64,000 nt of DNA. It comes from Gemmatimonadaceae bacterium (GTDB lineage Bacteria; Gemmatimonadota; Gemmatimonadetes; Gemmatimonadales; Gemmatimonadaceae). A program made the position numbers and the translations under genes. The notes beneath the pieces are model-generated. The model was not told where the DNA came from and did no database searches. It worked only from the letters and a program-made list of their open reading frames with translations. Each line of letters opens with the position of its first letter. Within the stretch, counting starts at the first letter, position 1. Shown in pieces: positions 33,397 through 41,991 of this stretch. The stretch spans positions 124,001-188,000 of the forward strand of contig JADLCY010000015.1 of NCBI GenBank assembly GCA_020846935.1, in the 5' to 3' direction.

Positions 33397-34737
33397 TCAG
33401 CTGGAGCGCCGACGCGTCGCGACGTAGATCACCACCCCTGCCCCTAACAGGCCGCAACCGAGGAGTGACATCCCGGGCGCCGCGATGAAGGCGCTGGCGA
33501 CGCCGCCCGCCGCCGCGACCACAAAGAGGCCCGGAACCAGCGGATAGCCGGGCACACGATATGGACGCTCCAGGTGCGGCTCGGTCCGGCGCAGCACAAA
33601 GACACTCGCGGCCCCAAGGCCGAAGAAGATCCAGTCGGCGAACACCACGCCACTCAACAGATCCCCGATCCGGCCGCGACTCCCGATGAGCAGCACCAGG
33701 GACCACGCGCCCAGCAGCAGGATCGAGACCCACGGGGTGCCCAGTCGCGGATGCACGTGACCGGCCATGGCGACGAACAAACCGTCGACCGCCAGCGCGT
33801 ACGGCAGTCGCGAGTTGGAGATGATCGCAACATTCACGAAACCCAGAATCGACAACATCGCCGCCAGCGCGATGAACGTCGCGCCCACCGGCCCCACCAT
33901 GCGTCGCATCGCATCGGCCGCCACCGCGCTGCTCGCCGCCAGGCCATCGCGGCCGAGCGTATGCAGGTACACCGCGTTTGCGCCAAGGTAAATCGCGACC
34001 ACGATCGCCACGCCGACCACGAGCGCGCGTGGAATGCTGCGCTGCGGATCGCGGATCTCGCCCGCCACCATGTTCATCTGCTGCCAGCCACCGATGGTGA
34101 ACAGTACGGCGACAAACGCCGCGGCCGCCCCGGCCACCAGTGACTCGCGGGGCGCCGGGGCACCGGGCACGGGCAGCGGATCGGCCACCGCGGCCCATGC
34201 GACCAACCCACCGCACACCAGCACGGCCAGCGCCACGATCTTGGCCGTCGTGAGCACGTTCTGGAGGACGAGCCCCGGCCGAAGGCCCAACACGTTGGTG
34301 AGGGTGAGCACGGCGATCGTCCCTGCGGCCGCACCCAGCTGGCCGCCGACAGCCTCGAGGTCCACGAACTGCGCGAGGTAGCCGGCGAACCCCATCGACA
34401 CCGCCGCAATCGCCCCCGACGCGATGCTCATCAGCGCCATCCATCCATAGAGAAAGGCTGGCAGCGACCCGAACGCCCGTCGGATGTACACGTACGGGCC
34501 GCCGGCGTCTGGCAGCATGGCGCCGAGTTCGGCGTAGGTGAGCGCACCCGCAAAGGCGAGGACTCCGCCAAGCACCCACACACCCATGATCCATCCGCCA
34601 CTCGGCAGCGCGCGCGCCACCTCGGCCGGCGTGAAGAAGATCCCGCTCCCGATGATCCCTCCTACCACCATCAGGGCAGCGGACCCCGCCCCCAGCGAGC
34701 GGCGAAGGTTCCGCGGCGCGGACTCCCGGTCGGTCAT
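33397..34737 (-). CDS. APC-family amino acid permease (second copy)
   Basis: A 446-residue transporter with about 12 helices and the APC hallmark VGGIIGSGIFFTPAEVARAL in helix 1, plus FTIGGWQQMNMVAGEIRDPQRSIPRALVVG. It shares layout with the permease at 30277-31626, but helix 1 and the C-terminus differ, so it is a diverged paralogue rather than a recent duplicate. The substrate is unknown. It ends convergent to the small gene after cyoE; the 194-base gap 33203-33396 holds nothing I recognise. Confidence 0.9.
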   Translation of the reverse strand: MTDRESAPRNLRRSLGAGSAALMVVGGIIGSGIFFTPAEVARALPSGGWIMGVWVLGGVLAFAGALTYAELGAMLPDAGGPYVYIRRAFGSLPAFLYGWMALMSIASGAIAAVSMGFAGYLAQFVDLEAVGGQLGAAAGTIAVLTLTNVLGLRPGLVLQNVLTTAKIVALAVLVCGGLVAWAAVADPLPVPGAPAPRESLVAGAAAAFVAVLFTIGGWQQMNMVAGEIRDPQRSIPRALVVGVAIVVAIYLGANAVYLHTLGRDGLAASSAVAADAMRRMVGPVGATFIALAAMLSILGFVNVAIISNSRLPYALAVDGLFVAMAGHVHPRLGTPWVSILLLGAWSLVLLIGSRGRIGDLLSGVVFADWIFFGLGAASVFVLRRTEPHLERPYRVPGYPLVPGLFVVAAAGGVASAFIAAPGMSLLGCGLLGAGVVIYVATRRRSS

Positions 34738-34872
34738 CCGGCCAAGGTGCGGCCGGCCGGCGTCAGGGGGAAGGACCGGGCACGGACGCCGTTGCCATGG
34801 CGGTGGGCTTCACCGTGACAGTGGAGCTGACGTCGGCCGAGCGTGAGTCCGAGGTGCCGCGGCTCCGACCGA

Positions 34873-36057
34873 TCAGAGGATGATCAGCTCGGCCTGGATC
34901 TCGCGCGGGGTGATGAGCAGGTCGCGTCCCTGGATGAAACCGTTGACCTCGGTGCGCATGCCGAGCTCGCCGCGCAGGTAGATCCCCGGCTCGATGGAGA
35001 AGCCGACGCCATCGATGAGGGTGCGCAGGTCACGCGTCTCGAGGTTGTCCAGATTTGGCCCCGAGCCGTGGACCTCACGCGCGTCGATGGAATGCCCGGT
35101 GCGATGCGTGAAGACGTCACCGTATCCGCGGCCGGTGATCACCGCGCGCGCCGCGTCATCTGCCGCGGCGCCACTCACCGCATCTCCGGCGGCAAGACGC
35201 TCCCGAATGTAGGTGACGGCGGCGTCACGGGCATCGCGAATGGCCAGCCAGATCTCCCGGGCGCGCTCGCTCGGCGCGCCAAGCACTGCCATCCAGGTCT
35301 GGTCGGCGTAAACGCCGCCTGGCTCGCGGGCCCACAGGTCGATCAGCACGATGTTGCCCGAGGTGATGAGCTGCGGGTGGTCGGCGGAGGGCTCGTAGTG
35401 CGGATCCGCTGCGTTGGCGCCGACCGACACGTTGGGCGGCGAGTAGGTCTCGAGCCCCGCGCGCGCGAAGCCCTCGAGGATCCGCGACTGGACTTCGTGC
35501 TCATGCACGGGCGCGCCGCGTCGAGCCTCATCGCCCGCGAACGCGAACGCCTCGTGCGCGATGCGACGGAGGTGCTCGGCGGCGCGCTCGTGTGACGCGA
35601 GTTGCTCCGGGCTCCAGGTGGCATTGAAGCGCGAGACGAGGTCGGCCGAGGACACGACCGTGGCGCCCATGCCGCGAATCATCTCCAGCATCCCGGCCGG
35701 CACCCGGTCGACGAAGGGCACAGCGTTGCCCGGCGAGTACTCCATGGCGATGCGCCGGCCCCCAACGATCTGCTGCAGGAGTTCCTCGAGTGTGGTCCAG
35801 GCACTGTAGCGCTCCCGACGCCACGCGGCCGGCCAGGCGTGCCACACGGTCTGCTCGATGTGGTGGGTGATGGCCACCGGCACGCCCTCGGCCGGTACAT
35901 AGACAAAGACCCGCCGCGACAGGAAGGCATCGAGCCCGATCACCTGCAGGGCGATCGGGTTGAGGCCGCGGAACTCGAAGAGGAGCCACCCATCGAGGCC
36001 GGCGTCCCTGAGGGCCTGCTGGACGGCCGGCAGGCTCGTCGGAGTCAGCGTTGGCAT
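34873..36057 (-). CDS. M24-family metallopeptidase (Xaa-Pro peptidase type)
   Basis: A 394-residue cytoplasmic enzyme of the creatinase/prolidase fold. An N-terminal creatinase-like domain (1-145) is followed by a catalytic pita-bread domain with all five metal ligands: Asp 240 (LIDLW), Asp 252 (ADQTW), His 322 (RTGHSI), Glu 356 (SIEPGIY) and Glu 370 (RTEVNG). It should cleave an N-terminal residue from X-Pro peptides. GGAG lies seven bases before the ATG at 36057. It follows the V4R-like gene by only three bases, so the two form an operon. Nearby amino acid permeases make peptide catabolism plausible. Confidence 0.92.
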   Translation of the reverse strand: MPTLTPTSLPAVQQALRDAGLDGWLLFEFRGLNPIALQVIGLDAFLSRRVFVYVPAEGVPVAITHHIEQTVWHAWPAAWRRERYSAWTTLEELLQQIVGGRRIAMEYSPGNAVPFVDRVPAGMLEMIRGMGATVVSSADLVSRFNATWSPEQLASHERAAEHLRRIAHEAFAFAGDEARRGAPVHEHEVQSRILEGFARAGLETYSPPNVSVGANAADPHYEPSADHPQLITSGNIVLIDLWAREPGGVYADQTWMAVLGAPSERAREIWLAIRDARDAAVTYIRERLAAGDAVSGAAADDAARAVITGRGYGDVFTHRTGHSIDAREVHGSGPNLDNLETRDLRTLIDGVGFSIEPGIYLRGELGMRTEVNGFIQGRDLLITPREIQAELIIL

Positions 36058-36060
36058 GCG

Positions 36061-36690
36061 TTACTCCGACCTGGGGGACGGTTTCCACTCGGCGCGCCAC
36101 TGGCACGAGCCCTCGCCGCGCACCGCGCACCGGACGTGCTCCACCGCCCCGCTGCTGTTCACCATCAGCCGCAGCAGCTCCTTGAGCCCCGCTTCGTAGT
36201 ACGTGCAACCTGTCGAGCGCGCCGCGGCGTCGGCGGTCACCGGGGACGGCACCTCGAGGTAGACCATCGCGCCTACACGCGAAATGCGCCCATTGAGGTA
36301 ACGATGCGCGAGGCGGCGCGTATTGCGCAGAGCGATCGGTCGCGCCAGGATCGACGGCAGCAGCAACATTACGCGGCGGCTGACGCCGTTGATCGTGCGG
36401 TAGGATTCCACCGCCAGATGGCGCCCGGCCGCGCGGAATACCGCCTCGGCGTCCGGTCGTCGGCCCAGCAGTCGGGCGAGCCCCGTGGCCTCCTCGAACG
36501 ACGTGCGCTGGCCCCGGCGCACCGCCTCCGAGAACCGCTTGATCTGGTTGTAGATCGTGTCGCTCAGGCCCAGGCGCTTGTTGCGCAGGTCGCTCACGAG
36601 CTCCGCCTCGAAGTCCTCTACCGGGGTATCGACGTTGCGGACCGCCTCGAGGAACGACAGGGGGAGCAGGGGGTCGACCGTATCGGACAT
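36061..36690 (-). CDS. possible V4R-like or DUF2378-like sensory protein
   Basis: A 209-residue cytoplasmic protein without membrane segments. The C-terminal third reads CTYYEAGLKELLRLMVNSS, then VRCAVRGEGSCQWRAEW. This resembles the V4R (4-vinyl reductase) domain, where Cys residues and a terminal Trp shape a small-molecule or zinc pocket. The length and N-terminal helices also recall myxobacterial DUF2378 proteins. It heads an operon with the M24 peptidase. The role is unknown; a ligand-sensing function is inference from the fold only. Confidence 0.5.
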   Translation of the reverse strand: MSDTVDPLLPLSFLEAVRNVDTPVEDFEAELVSDLRNKRLGLSDTIYNQIKRFSEAVRRGQRTSFEEATGLARLLGRRPDAEAVFRAAGRHLAVESYRTINGVSRRVMLLLPSILARPIALRNTRRLAHRYLNGRISRVGAMVYLEVPSPVTADAAARSTGCTYYEAGLKELLRLMVNSSGAVEHVRCAVRGEGSCQWRAEWKPSPRSE

Positions 36691-36786
36691 AGCGTGCGTG
36701 CGAAGCTAACGGCCGCTCACGGGGGCTTCAAGTTGATTCCACCCCCGCTGCCGACACATCGTTGGCGTCATGCACGCCCTGCCCTC

Positions 36787-37581
36787 GTGACACTGCCCGA
36801 ACGCCTCGCCGCCGGCGCGGGATTCGCGGCCCTGATCACGCTCACCGCGCGCCGTGCGCGCCTGCTCACCACGGGTGGCGCTCTGGCCGCGTTCGTGAGC
36901 GGCACCGTTGCGACCGCGGCCGGTTGGACCTGGGCGGCTGCCCTGTTGACGTTCTTCACCACCTCGGTGTTGCTGTCGCGCTGGAGGCGCCAGGCCAGGG
37001 TGGCGCGCACGGCCGACGTGGTGGAGAAGTCGGGTGCCCGCGATGCGTGGCAGGTCGGGGCCAACGGTGGCGTCTTCGCTGCGTTTGGCGCGGCGAGCCT
37101 CGTCATTGACCATCCCGTGGTGCAGGTGGCGGGGCTCGGGGCCATCGCGGCGTCGACGGCGGATACGTGGGCGACCGAGATCGGGACGGCCATCGGCGGC
37201 ACGCCACGCTCGATCACCGGGTTCCGGCAGGTCGCACCGGGCACATCGGGCGGTATCAGCGGGGTCGGCACGCTCGCGATGTTCGGCGGCGCCGCGGCGA
37301 TGGGAACGGTCGCCGTCGTTGTCGGGTTTGAGGCTCGTGTGGCGCTGGCGATCGCTGCCGGCGGCGTGAGTGGCGCCGTCGCAGACACGCTGCTCGGCGC
37401 CACCCTGCAGGCGCGGCGCTGGTGCCCGGCCTGCGGATGCACCACCGAACAATCTGTCCACCGCTGCGGCGCAGCATCCACGCGGGCCGGGGGAATGGCC
37501 GCCATGACCAACGACACCGTGAACCTCGTGAGTACACTCGTGGGAGCCGTGGTCGCCGCGTGGGTCGCTTCGCTCCGATGA
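36787..37581 (+). CDS. DUF92 membrane protein (phytyl-phosphate kinase-like family)
   Basis: A 264-residue polytopic protein with about six helices. Conserved DUF92/TIGR00297 blocks are visible: RRARLLTTGGALAAFVSGT, KSGARDAWQVGANGG, ASTADTWATEIGTAIGGTPRSI and APGTSGGISGVGTLA. Plant and cyanobacterial members (VTE6) phosphorylate phytyl phosphate with CTP; bacterial members outside phototrophs are mostly uncharacterised and may act on other polyprenyl phosphates. A Cys-rich loop (RRWCPACGCTTEQSVHRCG) near residue 220 could bind metal. The start is the GTG at 36787. The next gene, an FAD oxidoreductase of the geranylgeranyl-reductase superfamily, begins ten bases later. Confidence 0.85.
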   Translation: MTLPERLAAGAGFAALITLTARRARLLTTGGALAAFVSGTVATAAGWTWAAALLTFFTTSVLLSRWRRQARVARTADVVEKSGARDAWQVGANGGVFAAFGAASLVIDHPVVQVAGLGAIAASTADTWATEIGTAIGGTPRSITGFRQVAPGTSGGISGVGTLAMFGGAAAMGTVAVVVGFEARVALAIAAGGVSGAVADTLLGATLQARRWCPACGCTTEQSVHRCGAASTRAGGMAAMTNDTVNLVSTLVGAVVAAWVASLR

Positions 37582-37591
37582 TCGAGGGCAC

Positions 37592-38875
37592 GTGAGCGAT
37601 CGCCGGCACGCGGAAGTCATCGTCGTTGGGGCCGGCCCGGCCGGTGCGGCAACCGCAACCTTCCTCGCCCGCAACGGTATCGAGGTCACCCTCGTCGATC
37701 GCGCGCGATTTCCGCGCGACAAGCCGTGCGCCGAGTACCTCAGCCCGCAGGCCACGCGGCTGCTCGATGAACTCGGTGCGCTTTCGGCGATCGAGGCCGC
37801 GGGCCCGGCGCAGCTCACCGGCATGCGTGTCACCGCACCCGATGGCACCGCGTTCCTCGGCGAGTTTGCGGCGCGTCACGGGTTTCGCGGCTTTCGCGAT
37901 CGCGGGCTGGCGCTGCGACGCACCGTCCTCGATGCCATCCTGGTCGACCGGGCGCGTGAAGCCGGCGCGCAGATCCAGGAAGGGGTCGCGGTCCGGGACC
38001 TCGTGCGTGACGGAGCGGCCGTGCGCGGCGTGGTCGTCACCGGGGACGCGCACACGACGACGCTGCGGGCGCCGCTCGTCATCGGTGCCGACGGCCTGCG
38101 CAGCGTGGTATCACGGCGGCTGGGCCTCGCGCGCCAGGGGCGGTGGCCACGCCGCTATGCCGTGGTCACGCACTACACAGGTGTTGCTGGCATCGGCCCG
38201 CAAGGCGAGATGCACGTGTTTGCCGATGGGTACGCCGGGCTGGCCGACGTGGGACACGGCGTCACCAACGTGGCCGTCGTCGTGCCTGCGTCGCTGGCCC
38301 GCGACCTGTCCGGCGATCCCTCGGCGTTTCTCGAACGCTGGCTCGACGGTCACGCCGCGCTCAACGCGCGGTTCGCCAGCGCACAGCGCGTGTCACCGGT
38401 GGTCGTGACCGGACCGTTCAACCAGCGGGCGGCCCGCGCGTGGGCCCCCGGTGCCGCGCTCGTTGGCGACGCTGCCGACTTCTTTGATCCCTTCACGGGG
38501 GAAGGAATCTACGCCGCGCTCCGCGGCGCGGAGTTGCTCGCACCGTACGCCTTCGAAGTCGCGCGCAACCACGCCGACGCCCGCCGCGCCGCGGTGGCCC
38601 TCGCCGCCTGGGACCGCGCGCGCCGCGACGAGTTCCGCGGCAAAGCGCGCGTGGAGCGACTCGTGGGCGCCGCGGTCGGTGCGCCGGCGATCTTCACACA
38701 CGTGGCGCACTCGCTGGCGCGACGACGCGATATGGCCGACCTTCTGGTGGGCGTCGCCGGTGACTTCGTGCCACCTGATCGCGTGCTCCGTCCTGGGTTC
38801 CTTTTCCGACTCCTCGTTCCCGGCCGCGCGCCCGACCGCGCCGGCGACGACGCACCATCGTCGCACCCGGCATGA
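37592..38875 (+). CDS. FAD-dependent oxidoreductase, geranylgeranyl-reductase/hydroxylase family
   Basis: A 427-residue flavoprotein. The dinucleotide fold VIVVGAGPAGAATATFLARNG is at the N-terminus (split here: VIVVGAGPAG and AATATFLARNG), followed by RARFPRDKPCAEYLSP, typical of geranylgeranyl reductases and UbiH-like hydroxylases. The second FAD motif is ALVGDAADFFDPFTGEGI (about 290-307). It may hydrogenate an isoprenoid chain or hydroxylate an aromatic ring. It starts a tightly coupled set: the next gene, a flavin reductase, overlaps it by four bases, followed by a methyltransferase, an SRPBCC protein and a ketosynthase. The GTG start at 37592 is the only one giving a complete FAD motif. 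Confidence 0.87.
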   Translation: MSDRRHAEVIVVGAGPAGAATATFLARNGIEVTLVDRARFPRDKPCAEYLSPQATRLLDELGALSAIEAAGPAQLTGMRVTAPDGTAFLGEFAARHGFRGFRDRGLALRRTVLDAILVDRAREAGAQIQEGVAVRDLVRDGAAVRGVVVTGDAHTTTLRAPLVIGADGLRSVVSRRLGLARQGRWPRRYAVVTHYTGVAGIGPQGEMHVFADGYAGLADVGHGVTNVAVVVPASLARDLSGDPSAFLERWLDGHAALNARFASAQRVSPVVVTGPFNQRAARAWAPGAALVGDAADFFDPFTGEGIYAALRGAELLAPYAFEVARNHADARRAAVALAAWDRARRDEFRGKARVERLVGAAVGAPAIFTHVAHSLARRRDMADLLVGVAGDFVPPDRVLRPGFLFRLLVPGRAPDRAGDDAPSSHPA

Positions 38876-39375
38876 CCCCATCCGAGTCGCAGCAGTTCTT
38901 GTCGCCCGATCGATTCCGGGAGCTGATGAGTCGCTTCGCCAGCGGCGTCACCATTCTCACGACCCTCGACGACCGCGACCGCCCGCACGGCATGACCGTG
39001 AGCGCATTCTCCTCGCTTTCGCTCGTTCCTCCGCTCGTGCTCGTCTGCGTTGACCGCAGTGCGACCATGCTCGACGTGCTCGATCGCGCGACGTATTTCG
39101 CGGTGAGCGTGCTGTCCGAATCGCAGGTCGCGCTCTCGCGCCGCTTCTCGCTCGAGGAGATGGAACTCCGCTTCGAGGGCGTCGCCCACTCGTCAGGCAT
39201 CAGCGGGGTGCCCCGGATCGACGGCGCCCTCATGGTGGTCGAGTGTCGTCGGCGCGAACGCTTCGATGCCGGGGATCACGCGATCTTCGTCGGCGAAGTG
39301 ATCGGCGGATCGCACGACCCCGAAGGCCGCCCGCTGGTGCACTGGAGCGGAACCTACGGCCGCATGGAGCGCTGA
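38872..39375 (+). CDS. flavin reductase family protein (FMN-binding split barrel)
   Basis: A 167-residue protein of the flavin reductase-like domain family, full length (RELMSRFASGVTILTT, DRPHGMTVSAFSSLSLVPPLVLVCVD, HAIFVGEV). Members supply reduced FMN or FAD to two-component monooxygenases. Its ATG overlaps the stop of the FAD oxidoreductase gene (ATGA), suggesting that the two act together, although the upstream enzyme looks like a self-contained flavoprotein rather than a reduced-flavin-dependent monooxygenase. Confidence 0.92.
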   Translation: MTPSESQQFLSPDRFRELMSRFASGVTILTTLDDRDRPHGMTVSAFSSLSLVPPLVLVCVDRSATMLDVLDRATYFAVSVLSESQVALSRRFSLEEMELRFEGVAHSSGISGVPRIDGALMVVECRRRERFDAGDHAIFVGEVIGGSHDPEGRPLVHWSGTYGRMER

Positions 39376-39385
39376 GCCCGCACGC

Positions 39386-40099
39386 ATGTTCGCCCCCGCT
39401 CGCCGGCGCGGCCACGAGATTCTCGATGCGCCCGACGTGCCGGAGACGCTGCGTCGTCGCTCGCACCGGGACATCGCCATCTCGAACCGCTGGCTCGGCG
39501 GGTCGCGCGCGCTCTCGCATGCCCTGCGCGCCGCCTTCGAGCCCTTTCGCGGGACCTCGCTTTCGCTGCTCGACGTCGGGAGTGGATCGGGCGAGAACCT
39601 CGACCTCGCGCACCGCGTCGCGGCACGATCGTCGACCGACATCCGATCGGTTGCGCTCGACGTAGACGAACGATTGGCGCGAGTCTGCGGGAGCCGCGGG
39701 AGCGGCGTCTGTGGCTCGGCGCTCGCCCTCCCCTTTGCCGATCGCGCGATCGACGTCGTTGTGTGTTCGCTCCTCGTGCATCACTTCAGCGGCGACGACC
39801 TCACCCGCGTCGTGCGCGAGCTGCATCGCGTCGCCAGATACCGCGTCATCATCCACGACCTGCGCCGCTCGTGGGTGGCGGCCGGCGGGCTCTGGCTCGC
39901 CTCGTTCCCGCTGGGCTTCCATCCGGTGAGCCGGCACGATGGCGTCACCTCGGTCCTGCGCGGCTTCACGGAACGCGAACTCGAACGGCTCGTCACAGAC
40001 GCCACCGGGACGCGACCGATGGTCACGCGCCGACTCGGCTATCGGCTCATAGCGAGCTGGGCCGGGGAACGCCCCGCCGCCGAACAGGGTTCTACCTGA
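39386..40099 (+). CDS. SAM-dependent methyltransferase (class I)
   Basis: A 237-residue enzyme. An N-terminal helical lead (RRGHEILDAPDVPETLRRRS, then NRWLGG) is followed by the SAM-binding motif LLDVGSGSGENLDLA, an Asp-containing motif II (VALDVDE) and LPFADRAIDVVVCSLLVHHF. The lead sequence resembles methyltransferases found beside type III polyketide synthases and FAD monooxygenases in alkylresorcinol/alkylquinone clusters. Ten bases separate it from the flavin reductase. It probably O- or C-methylates the product of the neighbouring pathway. Confidence 0.88.
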   Translation: MFAPARRRGHEILDAPDVPETLRRRSHRDIAISNRWLGGSRALSHALRAAFEPFRGTSLSLLDVGSGSGENLDLAHRVAARSSTDIRSVALDVDERLARVCGSRGSGVCGSALALPFADRAIDVVVCSLLVHHFSGDDLTRVVRELHRVARYRVIIHDLRRSWVAAGGLWLASFPLGFHPVSRHDGVTSVLRGFTERELERLVTDATGTRPMVTRRLGYRLIASWAGERPAAEQGST

Positions 40100-40180
40100 C
40101 GCCCCCCGGCACCCAACATTTCATTAGCCGACACGTTGCGAGATCCGTATCCGATCGGCCCCATGCCGGTGGGGCGAACC

Positions 40181-40675
40181 ATGGAGACAGTCGACGTCCA
40201 GCGCGTCCGCGCGGACGTCCGCACGGTCTTCGACGTCGCGCGCGAGGTGGAGCGTTGGCCCGAACACCTTGCGCACTATCGGTTCGTGCGTTTCCGCGAG
40301 CGCGCGCGCGATGATGGCGGGCTCGTGGAGATGAGCGCGAACCGCCCGTTCGGTGCGCTGAACTGGCCCACGTGGTGGCTCTCGGAGATGTCGGTGGACA
40401 TGATGAGGCCTGCCATTCGGTTTCGGCACGTCGGCGGCATCACCACCGGCATGGACGTGGAGTGGGCCTTTGCATCCGAGGGGGACGACACGCTCGTGAC
40501 GCTCCTTCACGTGTGGAATGGCCCGGGCTGGCCCGTCATCGGGCGCCTGGCCGCCTCGCAGGTGATCGGTCCGATATTCGTTCACGGGATCGCGAGCCGA
40601 ACCCTGGCCGGTCTTGCCGCCGTAGCCGAGGGCCGTGGATCAGGCGTGTCGCGCGCGACGGGCGTCGGCGCATGA
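40181..40675 (+). CDS. SRPBCC-fold protein, polyketide cyclase/aromatase-like
   Basis: A 164-residue START/Bet v1-fold protein. I chose METVDV at 40181, with GGTGGGG about eight bases upstream, because it starts at the first beta strand of the fold; ATGs at 40136 and 40163 are alternatives. Typical features are VFDVAREVERWPEHLAHYR and the strand FRHVGGITTGMDVEWAF. Members of this family cyclise or aromatise polyketides, or bind lipids. The gene overlaps the ketosynthase gene by four bases (ATGA), making polyketide cyclisation a reasonable inference. Confidence 0.78.
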   Translation: METVDVQRVRADVRTVFDVAREVERWPEHLAHYRFVRFRERARDDGGLVEMSANRPFGALNWPTWWLSEMSVDMMRPAIRFRHVGGITTGMDVEWAFASEGDDTLVTLLHVWNGPGWPVIGRLAASQVIGPIFVHGIASRTLAGLAAVAEGRGSGVSRATGVGA

Positions 40676-41925
40676 CGAGACGCCGAGTAGTGGTCACGGG
40701 GATCGGGGCGATCACGCCGATCGGCACGACGCGCGATGGCTTGTGGACGGGGTTGCGGGCCCAGCGCAGCGCCGTGGGCCCGATCACCCGTTTCGACCCG
40801 TCGATCTTTCGATCGCACATTGCCGCCGAAGTGCCGGACTTCTCCGCGTCGGACTTCATCGAGGCGCGCCGCGCGCGCCGGCTGGATCGCTTCGGCCAGT
40901 TTTCCGTGGCCGCGTCGCGGCTCGCGCTCAACGATGCCGGGATCGACCTCGCCGCCGAAGACCGCGATCGCATCGGTGCCATGATGGGGACCGCGTTAGG
41001 CGGCGTCGGATACGCGGAACAGCAGCTCGGGGTCTTTCTCCGTGACGGACTCCGCGCGGTGGATGCCATGCTGGCGCTCACCGTGTTCGGCGGGGCGGCG
41101 AGCTGCAACATCGCCATCGAGTTCGGCGTACACGGCCCCAACTCGACCAATGCGATGAGCTGCGCCTCCGGCACCATTGCGATCGGCGAGGCGTTCCGGC
41201 AGGTCAGGGACGGGTACGCCGACGTCATGATCTGCGGTGGCGCCGAAGCCCCGCTGGCGCCACTCTGTTTTGGCGCGTTTTCGCTGATCCGGGCCATGTC
41301 CACGCGCAACGACGACCCGGCCTCGGCCTCGCGCCCGTTCGACAGGGACCGCGACGGGTTCGTGATGGGTGAGGGGGCGGCGGTGCTCATCCTCGAAGCG
41401 CGCGATCGCGCGATTGCCCGCGGCGCTCCCGTGTACGCGGAAATGCTCGGCTTCGGCATGACCAACGATGCGCACCACATGACCGCGCCGCGACCGGATG
41501 GCGTGCAGGCCGCCCGCGCCATGCAGCTCGCGCTCGACGATGCGCACGCCGCACCGGGCGAGATCGACTACGTGAACGCCCACGGCTCGTCCACGCCGCT
41601 CAACGACCCCACCGAGACCCTCGCCATCAAGGCCACACTGGGCGAGCACGCGGGCGCGATCCCCGTGTCAGGCACCAAGGGGTACTACGGTCATGCGTTA
41701 GGCGCGTCGGGCGCGATCGAGGCGGCGATCTGCGCCCTCGCCCTCGACCGGGAGTGGCTCCCTCCGACGGTCAACCTTCGCTCGGCCGACCCAGGGTGCG
41801 ACCTGGATTTCGTCCCGGGGAACGGCCGCCCGGCGCGCATCACGCAGCTGATCTCCAACTCGTTCGGCTTTGGCGGCATCAACGCAGCGCTCGTGATGCG
41901 CCGTTCCGACCAGGGCGGCAGCTGA
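40672..41925 (+). CDS. beta-ketoacyl-ACP synthase (FabF/KAS II-like)
   Basis: A 417-residue condensing enzyme with the complete Cys-His-His triad: Cys 164 (MSCASGT), His 304 (NAHGSSTP) and His 341 (GYYGHALGAS). The C-terminal Gly-rich loop NSFGFGGINAALV is also present. It starts with VVVTGIGAITPIG, and its length is normal. It overlaps the SRPBCC gene by four bases and sits at the end of a set with oxidoreductase, flavin reductase and methyltransferase genes. No chain-length factor, acyl carrier protein or other fatty acid synthesis gene is near, so a dedicated pathway that borrows the cell's ACP is likelier than bulk fatty acid synthesis. Confidence 0.92.
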   Translation: MTRRRVVVTGIGAITPIGTTRDGLWTGLRAQRSAVGPITRFDPSIFRSHIAAEVPDFSASDFIEARRARRLDRFGQFSVAASRLALNDAGIDLAAEDRDRIGAMMGTALGGVGYAEQQLGVFLRDGLRAVDAMLALTVFGGAASCNIAIEFGVHGPNSTNAMSCASGTIAIGEAFRQVRDGYADVMICGGAEAPLAPLCFGAFSLIRAMSTRNDDPASASRPFDRDRDGFVMGEGAAVLILEARDRAIARGAPVYAEMLGFGMTNDAHHMTAPRPDGVQAARAMQLALDDAHAAPGEIDYVNAHGSSTPLNDPTETLAIKATLGEHAGAIPVSGTKGYYGHALGASGAIEAAICALALDREWLPPTVNLRSADPGCDLDFVPGNGRPARITQLISNSFGFGGINAALVMRRSDQGGS

Positions 41926-41991
41926 CCCTCCATCTGGTCCGACCGCACAGGTCGGCGTAGCTTCGCCGGCCACCCGCCCACTGAGGCCTGC

